Assembly (NCBI GenBank): GCA_019638115.1
Contig: JAHBUK010000003.1
Span: 1-64,000 of the forward strand
Length of the DNA stretch: 64,000 bases
Source of the DNA: Flavobacteriales bacterium
GTDB taxonomy: Bacteria; Bacteroidota; Bacteroidia; Flavobacteriales_F; PHOS-HE28
Reading direction: 5' to 3'
Below, piece by piece: positions 42,734 to 50,944 of the stretch. Position numbers and translations under genes: made by a program. Numbering within the stretch: the stretch's first letter is position 1; each line of letters begins with the position of its first letter. Below the pieces are notes generated by a model. The model was not told the DNA's origin. It was given only the letters and a program-made list of their open reading frames with translations, and ran no database searches.

Positions 42734-43603
42734 ATGCGCTTCCTTGAACACAGCCTCCTCATCGCCTTGTTGCTCCTGGTGCATCCGCTCAACGCGCAGC
42801 ACACCATGCCCGATCCGGATCAGATCCTCATCGGCTCCGATCCGCTGCCGCAAGTGCTGTTGCTCGGCACCTTCCATTTCGGGTACCCGGACCTCGATGC
42901 CCATGTGACCGCCGAAGATGATCGCGTGGACGTGCTTTCGCCCGAGCGACAACAAGAGCTGAGCGAACTGCTGGACGTGGTGATGCGCTTCAAGCCCACC
43001 AAGCTCTGCGTGGAGACCCAAGGCGGCTGGCTGATGCACGAGTACAGCGAATACCGACGCGGCGAACGCAAGTTGGGCCGCAACGAATTCTACCAGATCG
43101 GCTTCCGCATGATGGATCGCGCCAAGCTGGATACCATGTACGCCGTGGATGCCGCACCACTGTCCATGCAGCTCTACTACGGGCCGGACAGCCTGTACCA
43201 CCGTCCGTGGCTCGACACGCTCTATGGCGACTGGGACTTCGGTGGCGAGGATGAGATCTCCAAGCGCTACTCGGCGTTGTACACGGCCATGGACAAGGCG
43301 AAGAAGCACCACACGCTGCTGGAGATCTTTCTGGCCATGAACGACGACCATGCGCTGGATCGCGACTACGGAGCCTACCTCAACGGTTGGTTCAAGATGC
43401 CCGGCCACAACGGCGCCGATGTCCACGCCATCCACTGGTACAGCCGCAACCTGCGCATCTTTCGCAACATCCAGGACATCACCACCGGGCCGGAGGACCG
43501 CATTCTGGTGGTGTTCGGCGCGGGACACATGGGCATTTTGAAACACCTGTTCGCCTGCTCGCCGGAATACCAGCTAGTGCGCTTGAAGGACCTGGTGCCG
43601 TGA
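42734..43603 (+). CDS. DUF5694-like secreted protein
   Basis: A 289-aa protein with a signal peptide (MRFLEHSLLIALLLLVHPLN). The mature part opens with VLLLGTFHFGYPDLDAHV and contains ETQGGWLMHEYSEYR-like and ILVVFGAGHMGILKHLF motifs. The GTFHF and GAGHMGIL signatures fit the TraB/DUF5694 group, a family proposed to be metal-dependent hydrolases. Start chosen at 42734 for the signal peptide; a TAGCCTTG -7-like element is at 42705-42712. Exact activity is unknown. Confidence 0.7.
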   Translation: MRFLEHSLLIALLLLVHPLNAQHTMPDPDQILIGSDPLPQVLLLGTFHFGYPDLDAHVTAEDDRVDVLSPERQQELSELLDVVMRFKPTKLCVETQGGWLMHEYSEYRRGERKLGRNEFYQIGFRMMDRAKLDTMYAVDAAPLSMQLYYGPDSLYHRPWLDTLYGDWDFGGEDEISKRYSALYTAMDKAKKHHTLLEIFLAMNDDHALDRDYGAYLNGWFKMPGHNGADVHAIHWYSRNLRIFRNIQDITTGPEDRILVVFGAGHMGILKHLFACSPEYQLVRLKDLVP

Positions 43604-43631
43604 TGCGCTGCAGCCGCTTAGCTTCGCCTGC

Positions 43632-44477
43632 ATGAGCGAGGCCATCCCCTGCAAGAGCTGTGGCCATCCGGTGAGCGGTCTCTACTGCACAGCCTGCGGC
43701 GAAAAGGTCCTCACGCCCGAAGACCACACGCTGAAGCACTACCTGGGAGCCCTGCTCAACGCCTTCACCTTCGCGGACAGCAAGCTTTGGAACACACTGA
43801 AGGCCGTGGTGCTGCGGCCCGGCGAGCTGAGTGCGGCCTACATGGACGGGCGCCGCGTGAAGTACATGCGGCCGGTGGCCTTCTTCTTCCTGGCCAACTT
43901 CGTCTACTTCGCGGCCCCGCTCTTCGAGACCTTCAACACAAGCTTGCACAGCCAGATGCACTACCTCGGCCACAGCCGATGGGTAAGGGCCAAAGTGGAA
44001 GAACATCTCTCGACCACCGGACAAACCTTGGCGGAATTCACCGCCCTTTACGAACCCGCTTCTGGCAACAATGCAAAGCTGCTCCTGGTGGCGATGGTCT
44101 TCGCGTTGTTCATCCCAATGCTCATCATCTTCTTCCGGAAGCGACAATACACCAGTGCATACGTCACCGTCGCCTTTGAGATGATGGCCTTCCACCTCTG
44201 GGTCACGACCATTGCATTGGGCCTGCTCTTCGGTTTGATGATCTTTTCGTTGCGGGCGCTGGACGGTTCCTTCGCACAGATCATTTCCGATGAGCACACC
44301 AAATGGCCGGTACTGGCTCTGCATTTCTGGGTCACCATCGGCATCGGTCGGCGCTTCTTCGGGTGCACTTGGCCGGGTGCTGTCTGGCGGGCCGCCGCAA
44401 TGCTGTTCGGGCTTCAGCTGGCGCTCTCAGCGTACCGGCTCCTGCTGTTCGCGGTCACCTTCTGGCAGGTGGGGTGA
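43632..44477 (+). CDS. DUF3667 zinc-ribbon membrane protein (2)
   Basis: A 281-aa relative of the protein at 35720. The Cys4 ribbon is CKSCGHPVSGLYCTACGEKV at residues 7-26. A segment with FTFADSKLWNTLKAVVLRPG and YMDGRRVKYMRPVAFFFLAN follows, the DUF3667 hallmark, then about four more membrane helices. Function unknown. It lies 28 nt downstream of the DUF5694-like gene, perhaps in one operon. Confidence 0.85.
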   Translation: MSEAIPCKSCGHPVSGLYCTACGEKVLTPEDHTLKHYLGALLNAFTFADSKLWNTLKAVVLRPGELSAAYMDGRRVKYMRPVAFFFLANFVYFAAPLFETFNTSLHSQMHYLGHSRWVRAKVEEHLSTTGQTLAEFTALYEPASGNNAKLLLVAMVFALFIPMLIIFFRKRQYTSAYVTVAFEMMAFHLWVTTIALGLLFGLMIFSLRALDGSFAQIISDEHTKWPVLALHFWVTIGIGRRFFGCTWPGAVWRAAAMLFGLQLALSAYRLLLFAVTFWQVG

Positions 44478-44481
44478 CCCG

Positions 44482-44495
44482 GTGACCAAGGTCAC
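44482..44495. promoter_or_regulatory. Small GTGACC/GGTCAC dyad
   Basis: GTGACC-AA-GGTCAC is a perfect 6-bp dyad in the 68-nt gap between the DUF3667 gene and the Kelch-like gene, with an additional GTGACC 8 nt upstream. It could be an operator, but nothing identifies a regulator. Confidence 0.25.
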
Positions 44496-44545
44496 AGAAC
44501 GCCACGTTGCCGATCGGGAACTTTGCTCCAAAGAGCAACCCAGCA

Positions 44546-46138
44546 ATGCGCCTCCTTACTCTCGCCTTGGGCCTTTCGGCCGGCAGCCTCTTCGCCCAGG
44601 ACCTCGGCACCCGCAACGTGGTGCTGCAGGAAGTGGCCATCTCCAACATGCCCGGCCTGCAGTCCTTCGCCTGGGGTCAGCACAACGGCGAGTGGCTGCT
44701 GATCGGCGGCCGCACCGATGGCTTGCACCGCCGCCAGCCCTTCGCGGCTTTCCTGGCGGAGGATAACAACACCACCGCCTACGTGGTGGACCCAGTGGCC
44801 CAGCAGGTGTGGAGCGCTTCCATGAACACCCTGCCCGCCGCCGTGTACCAGCAGTTGCAGAGCACCAACATGGAGTATGAGCAGGTGGGCAACACGCTGT
44901 ACATCATCGGCGGTTACGGCTTCGCGGCAGCTGCCAACGACCATATCACGCACCCGCGCCTGACGGCCGTGGATGTTCCCGCCGCGATCAACGCCATCAA
45001 GACCGGTCAGCCGATCGCTCCGCACTTCCGCTCCGTGCAGGATCCCCGCATGGCGGTCACCGGCGGCTACCTCGGCAAGCTGGGCGATGTGTTCCACCTG
45101 GTGGGCGGGCAGCGCTTCATCGGCCGCTACAACCCCCAAGGTCCTGACTTCGGTCCCGGTTTCATCCAGGAATACACCAATGCCATCCGCCGTTTCCGCA
45201 TTGAGGACGATGGCACTAACCTGGCCATTGTGGACTTCACCGAAGTGGTGGACACCGCCGAGTTGCACCGCCGCGATTACAACCTGGTGGCGCAGATCTT
45301 CCCCAACGGCGAGACCGGTTACACGGCCTTCAGCGGCGTGTTCCGCTACGATGCCAACCTGCCTTGGTTGAACACCGTGGACATCACCGCCGACAGCTAC
45401 ACGGTGGTGCCGGAGTTCGAACAGCTCCTCAACCAGTACCACGGCGCCCACATGCCCGTGTTCAGTACAGGAGACAACCGCATGAGCACGGTGTTCTTCG
45501 GCGGCATCGGACGCTACTACTTCGATGCCAACGTCCAGCTGATCGACGATACCGAAGTGCCTTTCGTGAACACCATCAGCATGGTGGTGCGCGAAGGCGA
45601 TGGCAGCATGGAGGAGTTCGCCATCGGTGAGATGCCCGCGCTGCTGGGCGCTGGTGCCGAGTTCATCCATGCACCAAGCACTCCCTTGCTCTCCGATGCC
45701 ATTGTGGACCTCGATGCCTTGAGCGGCGACAGCGTGCTTGTGGGTCACATCGTGGGCGGCATCCAGAGCAGCGCGCGCAACATCTTCTTCATCAACACCG
45801 GCACGCAGAGCGATGCCAGCACGCGGGTGTTCCGCGTTCTGCTTGTGCAGGACGTGACCACCGGCACCGCGGCTTCCGAACCGGCCCATGAACTGCTGGC
45901 CGTGAACGCCCTGCCGGGTGGCGAGGAGCTGCTGGTCACTGTGGACCTGCAATTGGGCGGGCCCGTGGAACTGGACCTGTTGGACAGCAGCGGCAGGCAG
46001 GTGCGCCGCATCCTGACCGCCCGCATGACCGCCGGTGCACAGCGCCTGCGCGTGGATGTGCGCGACCTGGCCCCCGGCGCCTACCTGGTGCAGTTGCGCG
46101 CCGGTGAGGAACGTCGCGCCGTGCGTTTCGTACGCTGA
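44546..46138 (+). CDS. Secreted Kelch/beta-propeller protein with T9SS-type tail
   Basis: A 530-aa protein from the ATG at 44546, which opens a signal peptide (MRLLTLALGLSAGSLFAQDL). Kelch-like strands recur (WLLIGGRTDGL, TLYIIGGYGF, VFHLVGGQRFIG, STVFFGGIGRYYF), suggesting a six-bladed propeller over residues about 25-390. The last 80 residues match a T9SS-type sorting domain (PVELDLLDSSGRQVRRI, GAYLVQLRAGEERRAVRFVR). Probably exported to the cell surface; ligand unknown. Confidence 0.75.
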   Translation: MRLLTLALGLSAGSLFAQDLGTRNVVLQEVAISNMPGLQSFAWGQHNGEWLLIGGRTDGLHRRQPFAAFLAEDNNTTAYVVDPVAQQVWSASMNTLPAAVYQQLQSTNMEYEQVGNTLYIIGGYGFAAAANDHITHPRLTAVDVPAAINAIKTGQPIAPHFRSVQDPRMAVTGGYLGKLGDVFHLVGGQRFIGRYNPQGPDFGPGFIQEYTNAIRRFRIEDDGTNLAIVDFTEVVDTAELHRRDYNLVAQIFPNGETGYTAFSGVFRYDANLPWLNTVDITADSYTVVPEFEQLLNQYHGAHMPVFSTGDNRMSTVFFGGIGRYYFDANVQLIDDTEVPFVNTISMVVREGDGSMEEFAIGEMPALLGAGAEFIHAPSTPLLSDAIVDLDALSGDSVLVGHIVGGIQSSARNIFFINTGTQSDASTRVFRVLLVQDVTTGTAASEPAHELLAVNALPGGEELLVTVDLQLGGPVELDLLDSSGRQVRRILTARMTAGAQRLRVDVRDLAPGAYLVQLRAGEERRAVRFVR

Positions 46139-46142
46139 GCGA

Positions 46143-46376
46143 TCACTCCAGCACCCGCTCGCCACGCACGGGCCGCAGGGCATCGCGCAGGAGCTTCAGG
46201 TGCTGCTCGTCGCATTCCATGATGGCCGTGCTGCGGATGGTCTCTTCGCGCACCCAGTGTGTGTAGCCGCTCACGTTCTCCCGCGCACAGAACTGGTCCA
46301 AATGATGCAGGAAGTGCTCGGCCGTCACCTTGGCGTCGGGCCCGAAGAAATCCCAGTGGAGGCGGATGAGTCCCAT
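46143..46376 (-). CDS. Small hypothetical protein, 77 aa
   Basis: Starts at the ATG complementing 46374-46376 (MGLIRLHWDFFGPDAKVTAE). Contains HFLHHLDQFCARENVSGYTH and ends in DALRPVRGERVLE. Soluble, with no motif I can name. The composition and codon use look like a real gene; it is convergent with the Kelch-like gene (4-nt gap) and divergent from the LysE-type gene. Confidence 0.6.
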   Translation of the reverse strand: MGLIRLHWDFFGPDAKVTAEHFLHHLDQFCARENVSGYTHWVREETIRSTAIMECDEQHLKLLRDALRPVRGERVLE

Positions 46377-46404
46377 TGCGGAGAAGCAGCTACTTTGCGC
46401 AAAG

Positions 46405-47034
46405 GTGGACACACTGCTCTTCTTTCTGGCGGCCATGGTGGCAAGTTTCATCGGTTCCCTGCAGGCCGGGGTGGTGAACACGGCCGTGCTGGCGCACACG
46501 ATCAAGTGGGGGCGTTATGCTGGGCGGCGCATGGCGGTGGGCGGTTCCATCCCGGAGTTCATCTACGCCGGTGTGGCCTTCTGGGGCGCGGGATGGCTGG
46601 TGGAACAACTGGGCATCGGCGCCACGGGCATCACCATCATCGTATCGAGCATCCTGCTTGTGCTTGGCATCTACTTCGTGTTCGTTTACAGGCCGCGTCC
46701 CGCATTGCCCGGCGAGGACAAACTCACCGGCGATCTGTGGCGGGGCGTGTTGCTTGGCATGGCCAATCCGCAGCTGCTGCTCTTCTGGTGCGGCGTGAAG
46801 CTGATGCTCGTTTCCTTCGACATGCTGAGCGATGATCCCCTGCACCTGCTGGCCTTCGCTGCGGGTGCGTTCACCGGTGCCATCATCCTGCTCATGATCC
46901 TGGTGCGCCTGGGTGTGAAGGCACAGGAGAAGCTTTCGCCCACGGGGCTGCGCACGTTGTTCCGCAGCATCGGCGCGGTGTTGCTGTTGGCTGGTTGTTA
47001 CGGGATGATGAGCGCTTTCGGCTTGGTGCCGTGA
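46405..47034 (+). CDS. LysE-type exporter
   Basis: Read as 209 aa from a GTG at 46405, which gives the normal LysE/RhtB length and starts directly at the first helix (TLLFFLAAMVASFIGSLQAG). About six hydrophobic segments. A pattern close to LysE (GSLQAGVVNTAVL, then LGMANPQLLLFWCG) supports export of amino acids or similar small molecules. No adjacent regulator of the LysG type. Confidence 0.7.
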   Translation: MDTLLFFLAAMVASFIGSLQAGVVNTAVLAHTIKWGRYAGRRMAVGGSIPEFIYAGVAFWGAGWLVEQLGIGATGITIIVSSILLVLGIYFVFVYRPRPALPGEDKLTGDLWRGVLLGMANPQLLLFWCGVKLMLVSFDMLSDDPLHLLAFAAGAFTGAIILLMILVRLGVKAQEKLSPTGLRTLFRSIGAVLLLAGCYGMMSAFGLVP

Positions 47035-47092
47035 TATGAACTTCGATGAACCAACTGGAGTGCGACCTGCTCTGGACCGATATCGCCTTCCT

Positions 47093-48403
47093 TCAATGCA
47101 ACACGGTGAAGCGCCTTGTGATGAATTGATCCTCAGCAGTACATCGAAGCAGGTAGGTGCCGTGAGGTAGGTGGGCGACCGGAATACTGATGGGGTCGAT
47201 GAAGGGGCCAGGCAGATCTTGAACGTAGCGACCTGCAATATCCGTGATGCTCAAGTGCATCGTCCCATGTGGCAGGCCTTCCACTTGGATGCCGTGGTCC
47301 GCAGGGTTGGGATACAAACGCAACTGGGGCGAACCATCGTCCTGCACCGATGTGGAGATATCGGTCATGAAGGCGGCCAGGTAGACCATGGTCGTTTGCG
47401 TGGCGTCCCACCCGGTGAGGTATATCCGATCGCCTGCAGTGACGAGATCACGAATGGTGCGGCCGTAGCTATACTCACCGGTCAATAGGCCCACGGAATT
47501 GAACCGGTAGAGGAGGCCACTCGGGTTGGTTCCGGTCCGATCCGCAGCCACCCACATGTTCCCCGATGCGTCCGAACTGAGGTCATTCAACGTGATGGTC
47601 CCGGAAGTGGACAGGGTCGAATTCCAGAGCAATGCACCCGTGGTGTCCACTGCACCCATGTCCATCGTCTGGTTGTTGTTGAGGCTTGCGTAGTGGATCA
47701 CATTGCCGGCCAAACTCAAGATGGTGTGTATGGATGTGCCGCTGGAAGGCACGACGATCGGAGGCAGCAGAACCATGGTCGCCCTGTCCATCGGAACGAT
47801 GTTGGGCACCCGGCCACAATAGATACGAACCGCATCTGCAGCGATGCGATCGGTGGTTGGCACTGCCGCCCGGCCCAGAAGCCAATGCGCTTTGGAGTAA
47901 TTGCGGATGACCGTTGGAGAAGCGGTGATGTCGCCGAAATGGTCATGATGGATATCCACTTGCGGGCTTGCACCCGTGTGCATGGAGAAGGTCGTGGAAC
48001 TGTCCACGGTGATCCTCGTGGAGCGATACCAGCTTAGGTAGTCGAACTCGTTCAAGTAGTGGTCAAGAAGGTACAGCGTATCATCCTGCGCCAACAGCCG
48101 AAGCGGTTTGGCACTTTGGTATGAAATGCAGTTAGTCATCGTTGAGGGAACGAACGAACCGATCCTAAGCTCCGTCCCAGCCTCGTTTCCGTCCGTATCG
48201 TAACCGCGTATTTGCGTATGACACTCGGAGGGTCCGGGCTGGAAGGCGAGGTAGAGCCGGTCGGTACTGTCGTCGTACGCCACGTTGGACAATTTTGATG
48301 ACGAGGGCACCAATTGGGACCATAGCGGTTGAATGGGCGTTTGAGCGACCACAAAGCCCGTGATCAGAACGGCAATGAAGCAGATCGGGTATCCGGCTTT
48401 CAT
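47093..48403 (-). CDS. Secreted protein with T9SS type A sorting domain
   Basis: A 436-aa protein with a signal peptide (MKAGYPICFIAVLITGFVVA). Residues 25-350 are beta-rich with propeller-like strands (DDSTDRLYLAFQPG, NDLSSDASGNMWVAAD, TAGDRIYLTGWDA). The C-terminus has the T9SS tail: PQLRLYPNPADHGIQVEG, ITDIAGRYVQDL, HGTYLLRC. Its start overlaps the stop of the upstream gene by 4 nt. Function unknown. Confidence 0.75.
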   Translation of the reverse strand: MKAGYPICFIAVLITGFVVAQTPIQPLWSQLVPSSSKLSNVAYDDSTDRLYLAFQPGPSECHTQIRGYDTDGNEAGTELRIGSFVPSTMTNCISYQSAKPLRLLAQDDTLYLLDHYLNEFDYLSWYRSTRITVDSSTTFSMHTGASPQVDIHHDHFGDITASPTVIRNYSKAHWLLGRAAVPTTDRIAADAVRIYCGRVPNIVPMDRATMVLLPPIVVPSSGTSIHTILSLAGNVIHYASLNNNQTMDMGAVDTTGALLWNSTLSTSGTITLNDLSSDASGNMWVAADRTGTNPSGLLYRFNSVGLLTGEYSYGRTIRDLVTAGDRIYLTGWDATQTTMVYLAAFMTDISTSVQDDGSPQLRLYPNPADHGIQVEGLPHGTMHLSITDIAGRYVQDLPGPFIDPISIPVAHLPHGTYLLRCTAEDQFITRRFTVLH

Positions 48404-49398
48404 GGCTGTGTGGTCCCGTGAACGATGAAATTCAAGTTGGCGCTCATCGTGCCGGCGATGACCAAGTTCCCGGCACGCAGGTCCAATCCCCTGATCTGGG
48501 CACCGATCGTATCGGATGACCAAGTGCCCGTGGCCGCATCGATCCATATCAGGTTGTTCCATGCAGCGGTCCACAGCCTGCCATGCTCATCGTACACAAG
48601 TTCCACCGGATGTGCGTTAAAGGGCAGGACCTGCTCCCAGAGGTTCCCATATCCAAGCTGGTACTTCCCCACGTGCAAGGTGCCGCCGATCTTGCAAGCC
48701 CAGTACAGTGTATCTCCGTTCATACACGTCTTTCCATCGTAATTGCCGGTTCCGCTGAACAAGTTGAACGTACTTCCTACCGTTGCGGTGGCTTTATCCA
48801 CCGTGTGAACGGCCGGGAAGTTGATGGACAAGATGGAATCAGGTGTGGCCTCCAACGCTTTCGGGGACAAAGGCACACAAGCAGGCCATTGGGCATCACC
48901 ACCCAATTTGAACACAGGCCAACCATCGGTACAATGGGCACTGCTGCCACCTATGTATACATCCACGCCGTCGACCAGTACACTCTGTGCCGAAGCATAG
49001 CTATTACCCGGACCCCAAATAGAGCCGGATCCGTAGCCTATGAAAAAATCGCCGTTCAGAGTGCTCGCATTGATCACGTGGATCACAGGAAAACTCTGGC
49101 CACAAGCAGCAACAGCCAAATGGTCGAGGCTCACCCCCGCATCAATGCATCCAATCCCACTGGCTGGGCTTCCATTCGCATCATACCAGACCCAGTACTC
49201 TTCGTTGGTGCACCCCTGCCCATATCGATGATCGTAGATCACTTCTGTCTGATTATTGCTCTGGTCGATGAAGGCAGCCAGTACAGCTTCTGTGTTGGGA
49301 AGCTCGGAGGTCCACTGGACCTGCAATGGCGGTTGTGCACTCGCCTGTTGCGCCATCAGGATCACGAATAACGCCAAGCATCTGCTAGATCGAACCAT
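48400..49398 (-). CDS. Secreted protein without sorting tail, coupled to the T9SS protein
   Basis: Read as 332 aa from the ATG complementing 49396-49398, giving the signal peptide MVRSSRCLALFVILMAQQAS; an upstream ATG at 49461 is also in frame. The mature region is beta-rich with HGRLWTAAWNNLIWIDAATG and AGNLVIAGTMSANLN. The opening after the signal (PPLQVQWTSELPNTEAVLAA) resembles the start of the downstream protein (TPIQPLWSQLVPSSSKLSNV), suggesting a distant relationship. It has no T9SS tail and may rely on its partner or be truncated. Confidence 0.6.
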   Translation of the reverse strand: MVRSSRCLALFVILMAQQASAQPPLQVQWTSELPNTEAVLAAFIDQSNNQTEVIYDHRYGQGCTNEEYWVWYDANGSPASGIGCIDAGVSLDHLAVAACGQSFPVIHVINASTLNGDFFIGYGSGSIWGPGNSYASAQSVLVDGVDVYIGGSSAHCTDGWPVFKLGGDAQWPACVPLSPKALEATPDSILSINFPAVHTVDKATATVGSTFNLFSGTGNYDGKTCMNGDTLYWACKIGGTLHVGKYQLGYGNLWEQVLPFNAHPVELVYDEHGRLWTAAWNNLIWIDAATGTWSSDTIGAQIRGLDLRAGNLVIAGTMSANLNFIVHGTTQP

Positions 49399-49461
49399 CC
49401 CCAACGGGGAGAACCTGCGGCTCGGCTCACGGAACTTGAGAAGGGTGCGTGGCAAGTTCAT

Positions 49462-49811
49462 TTCCTACTGATATCGCTGCTTCACATGGCAGACATGCTC
49501 GCTGTAGACCCGATGTTCCACAACCACTTGTATGGTGACGCAAGCTACCGATCAAGGTTGCTTATCCGATCCTTCAATACCAAATGCTCCATCCCAAGAC
49601 CGGAGGGTCCGGGAATGTCGATTTATATCGGGCATTACCCCTTGCGTCTCTGCCGTTTCAGGGGTGGCGTTCGGGTGCGCTGATCAAGGCGCTGCACGAT
49701 GCAGGAATGACCCAACAAAATGAGGTGTTGTTGGCGCTATTCACCCTTTCCCTATTCTCCCCACCTGTACCTCAGTGCATGCCCTGAAATGGCAAGCCGC
49801 TATGGTCTGCT
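49462..49811. other. Intergenic stretch without a convincing gene
   Basis: About 350 nt between the secreted-protein pair and gpsA, with mixed composition. Short open frames here lack a plausible start or product. One frame (about 49690-49787) reads protein-like text (WRSGALIKALHDAGM) and may be a fragment of a lost gene. The gpsA stop lies at its right edge. Confidence 0.4.
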
Positions 49812-50813
49812 TCACGCCAGCCTGTCGCTCAGCAGCCGCATTTCCATCATCGGCGCCATCTTCTCGTAGAGGATGCGGTAGGTGGTCTCGGTGATGGGCA
49901 TGTCCACGCCCAGCTTGGCGTTGATCTCGTGCACGCACTTCACGGCGTAGTAGCCCTCGGCCACCATGTTCATTTCCAGCTGGGCGGCGCGCACGCTGTA
50001 GCCCTTGCCCACCATGTTGCCGAACTCGCGGTTGCGGCTGAAGGTGGAGTAGGCCGTAACGAGCAGGTCGCCGAGGTAGGCGGGCTCGTTGATGTCACGC
50101 GCGATCGGGTGTACGGCGGTAACGAAGCGCTCGATCTCCTGGATGGCGCGGCTCACGAGCACCGCGCGGAAGTTGTCGCCGTAGCCCAGGCCCACGCTGA
50201 TGCCCGCGCACACGGCGATCACGTTCTTCAGGATCGCAGCGTACTCGGTGCCGTAGATGTCGTCGCTGAGCGTGGTCTTCATGAAACGCCCGTTGAGTGC
50301 GGCGCCCATGGCCTGCGCCTTGGCCGTGTCTTGGCAGGCGATGGTGAGGTAGCTGAGGCGTTCCATGGCCACCTCCTCGGCATGACAGGGACCGCAGATC
50401 ACCCCGAAGTCCTGCTCGGCCACGCCTTTGTGCGCAAAGAGGTAGCTGCCCACGATCTGGTTGGTGGAAGGCACGATGCCCTTCACCGCGCTGAACACGG
50501 TCTTGCCTTTCAGCGCATCGGGTTCCAGCAGGTCCATGGTGGCTTGCACGAAGGCGCTGGGCACGGCGATCACCAGCACATCGGCGGCGGCCACCACGGC
50601 GTGTATGTCGCTGCTCATGGCCAGCCGTTCCACATCGAACTGTGCCGCGCTGATGTAGTCCGGATTGTGGCCGTACTTGCGGATGTGCTCGATGGTCTCG
50701 GGCCGGCGCACCCACCAGCCCACCTGGGGCAGGTTGGCGGAGAGCAGTTTCACCAGGGCGGTGCCCCAGCTGCCGGCGCCGATCACGGCGATGCGTTGTG
50801 CGGTGGTGGTCAT
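49812..50813 (-). CDS. gpsA: Glycerol-3-phosphate dehydrogenase [NAD(P)+]
   Basis: A 333-aa cytoplasmic enzyme that reduces dihydroxyacetone phosphate to sn-glycerol 3-phosphate for phospholipid synthesis. The Rossmann motif IAVIGAGSWGTAL is at residues 8-20. VFSAVKGIVPSTNQIVG and VICGPCHAEEVA are the substrate-region motifs (family: KG...GPSHAEEV). The catalytic Lys is in AAILKNVIAVCAGI. YLGDLLVTAYSTFSRNREFG completes the active site. Length is normal. The start is the first Met before the Rossmann fold; the longer open frame runs into the M28 gene region. Confidence 0.97.
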   Translation of the reverse strand: MTTTAQRIAVIGAGSWGTALVKLLSANLPQVGWWVRRPETIEHIRKYGHNPDYISAAQFDVERLAMSSDIHAVVAAADVLVIAVPSAFVQATMDLLEPDALKGKTVFSAVKGIVPSTNQIVGSYLFAHKGVAEQDFGVICGPCHAEEVAMERLSYLTIACQDTAKAQAMGAALNGRFMKTTLSDDIYGTEYAAILKNVIAVCAGISVGLGYGDNFRAVLVSRAIQEIERFVTAVHPIARDINEPAYLGDLLVTAYSTFSRNREFGNMVGKGYSVRAAQLEMNMVAEGYYAVKCVHEINAKLGVDMPITETTYRILYEKMAPMMEMRLLSDRLA

Positions 50814-50855
50814 CGGGCGTGAAGATCGGTGTTGCGCTTCACACGGTCGATCGAT

Positions 50856-50908
50856 GCACCCGTAGCGTCGACCCATGCTGAGCGAAGTCGAAGCGGGGTC
50901 GACGGTGC
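50856..50908. repeat. GTCGACCC hairpin (copy 1)
   Basis: GCACCCGTAGCGTCGACCC (50856-50874) and GGGTCGACGGTGC (50896-50908) form an imperfect stem around a loop containing CTGAGCGAAGTCGAAG, a word known to me from many Bacteroidota intergenic hairpins. It lies between gpsA and the M28 peptidase gene. The same GTCGACCC core and its complement occur at 56300-56338 and 62720-62762. Confidence 0.6.
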
Positions 50909-50944
50909 CGGAGGCACGGTTGGGATTTCCGGGATGTGTCCCGA

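Noticed and set aside
44492..46183. A 563-codon minus-strand open frame opposite the Kelch-like gene
   Set aside because: Antisense shadow with no signal, motif or plausible start.
49584..49787. A 67-codon plus-strand frame in the gap before gpsA
   Set aside because: Only a short stretch reads protein-like; no homologue recognised, no promoter and no clear start.
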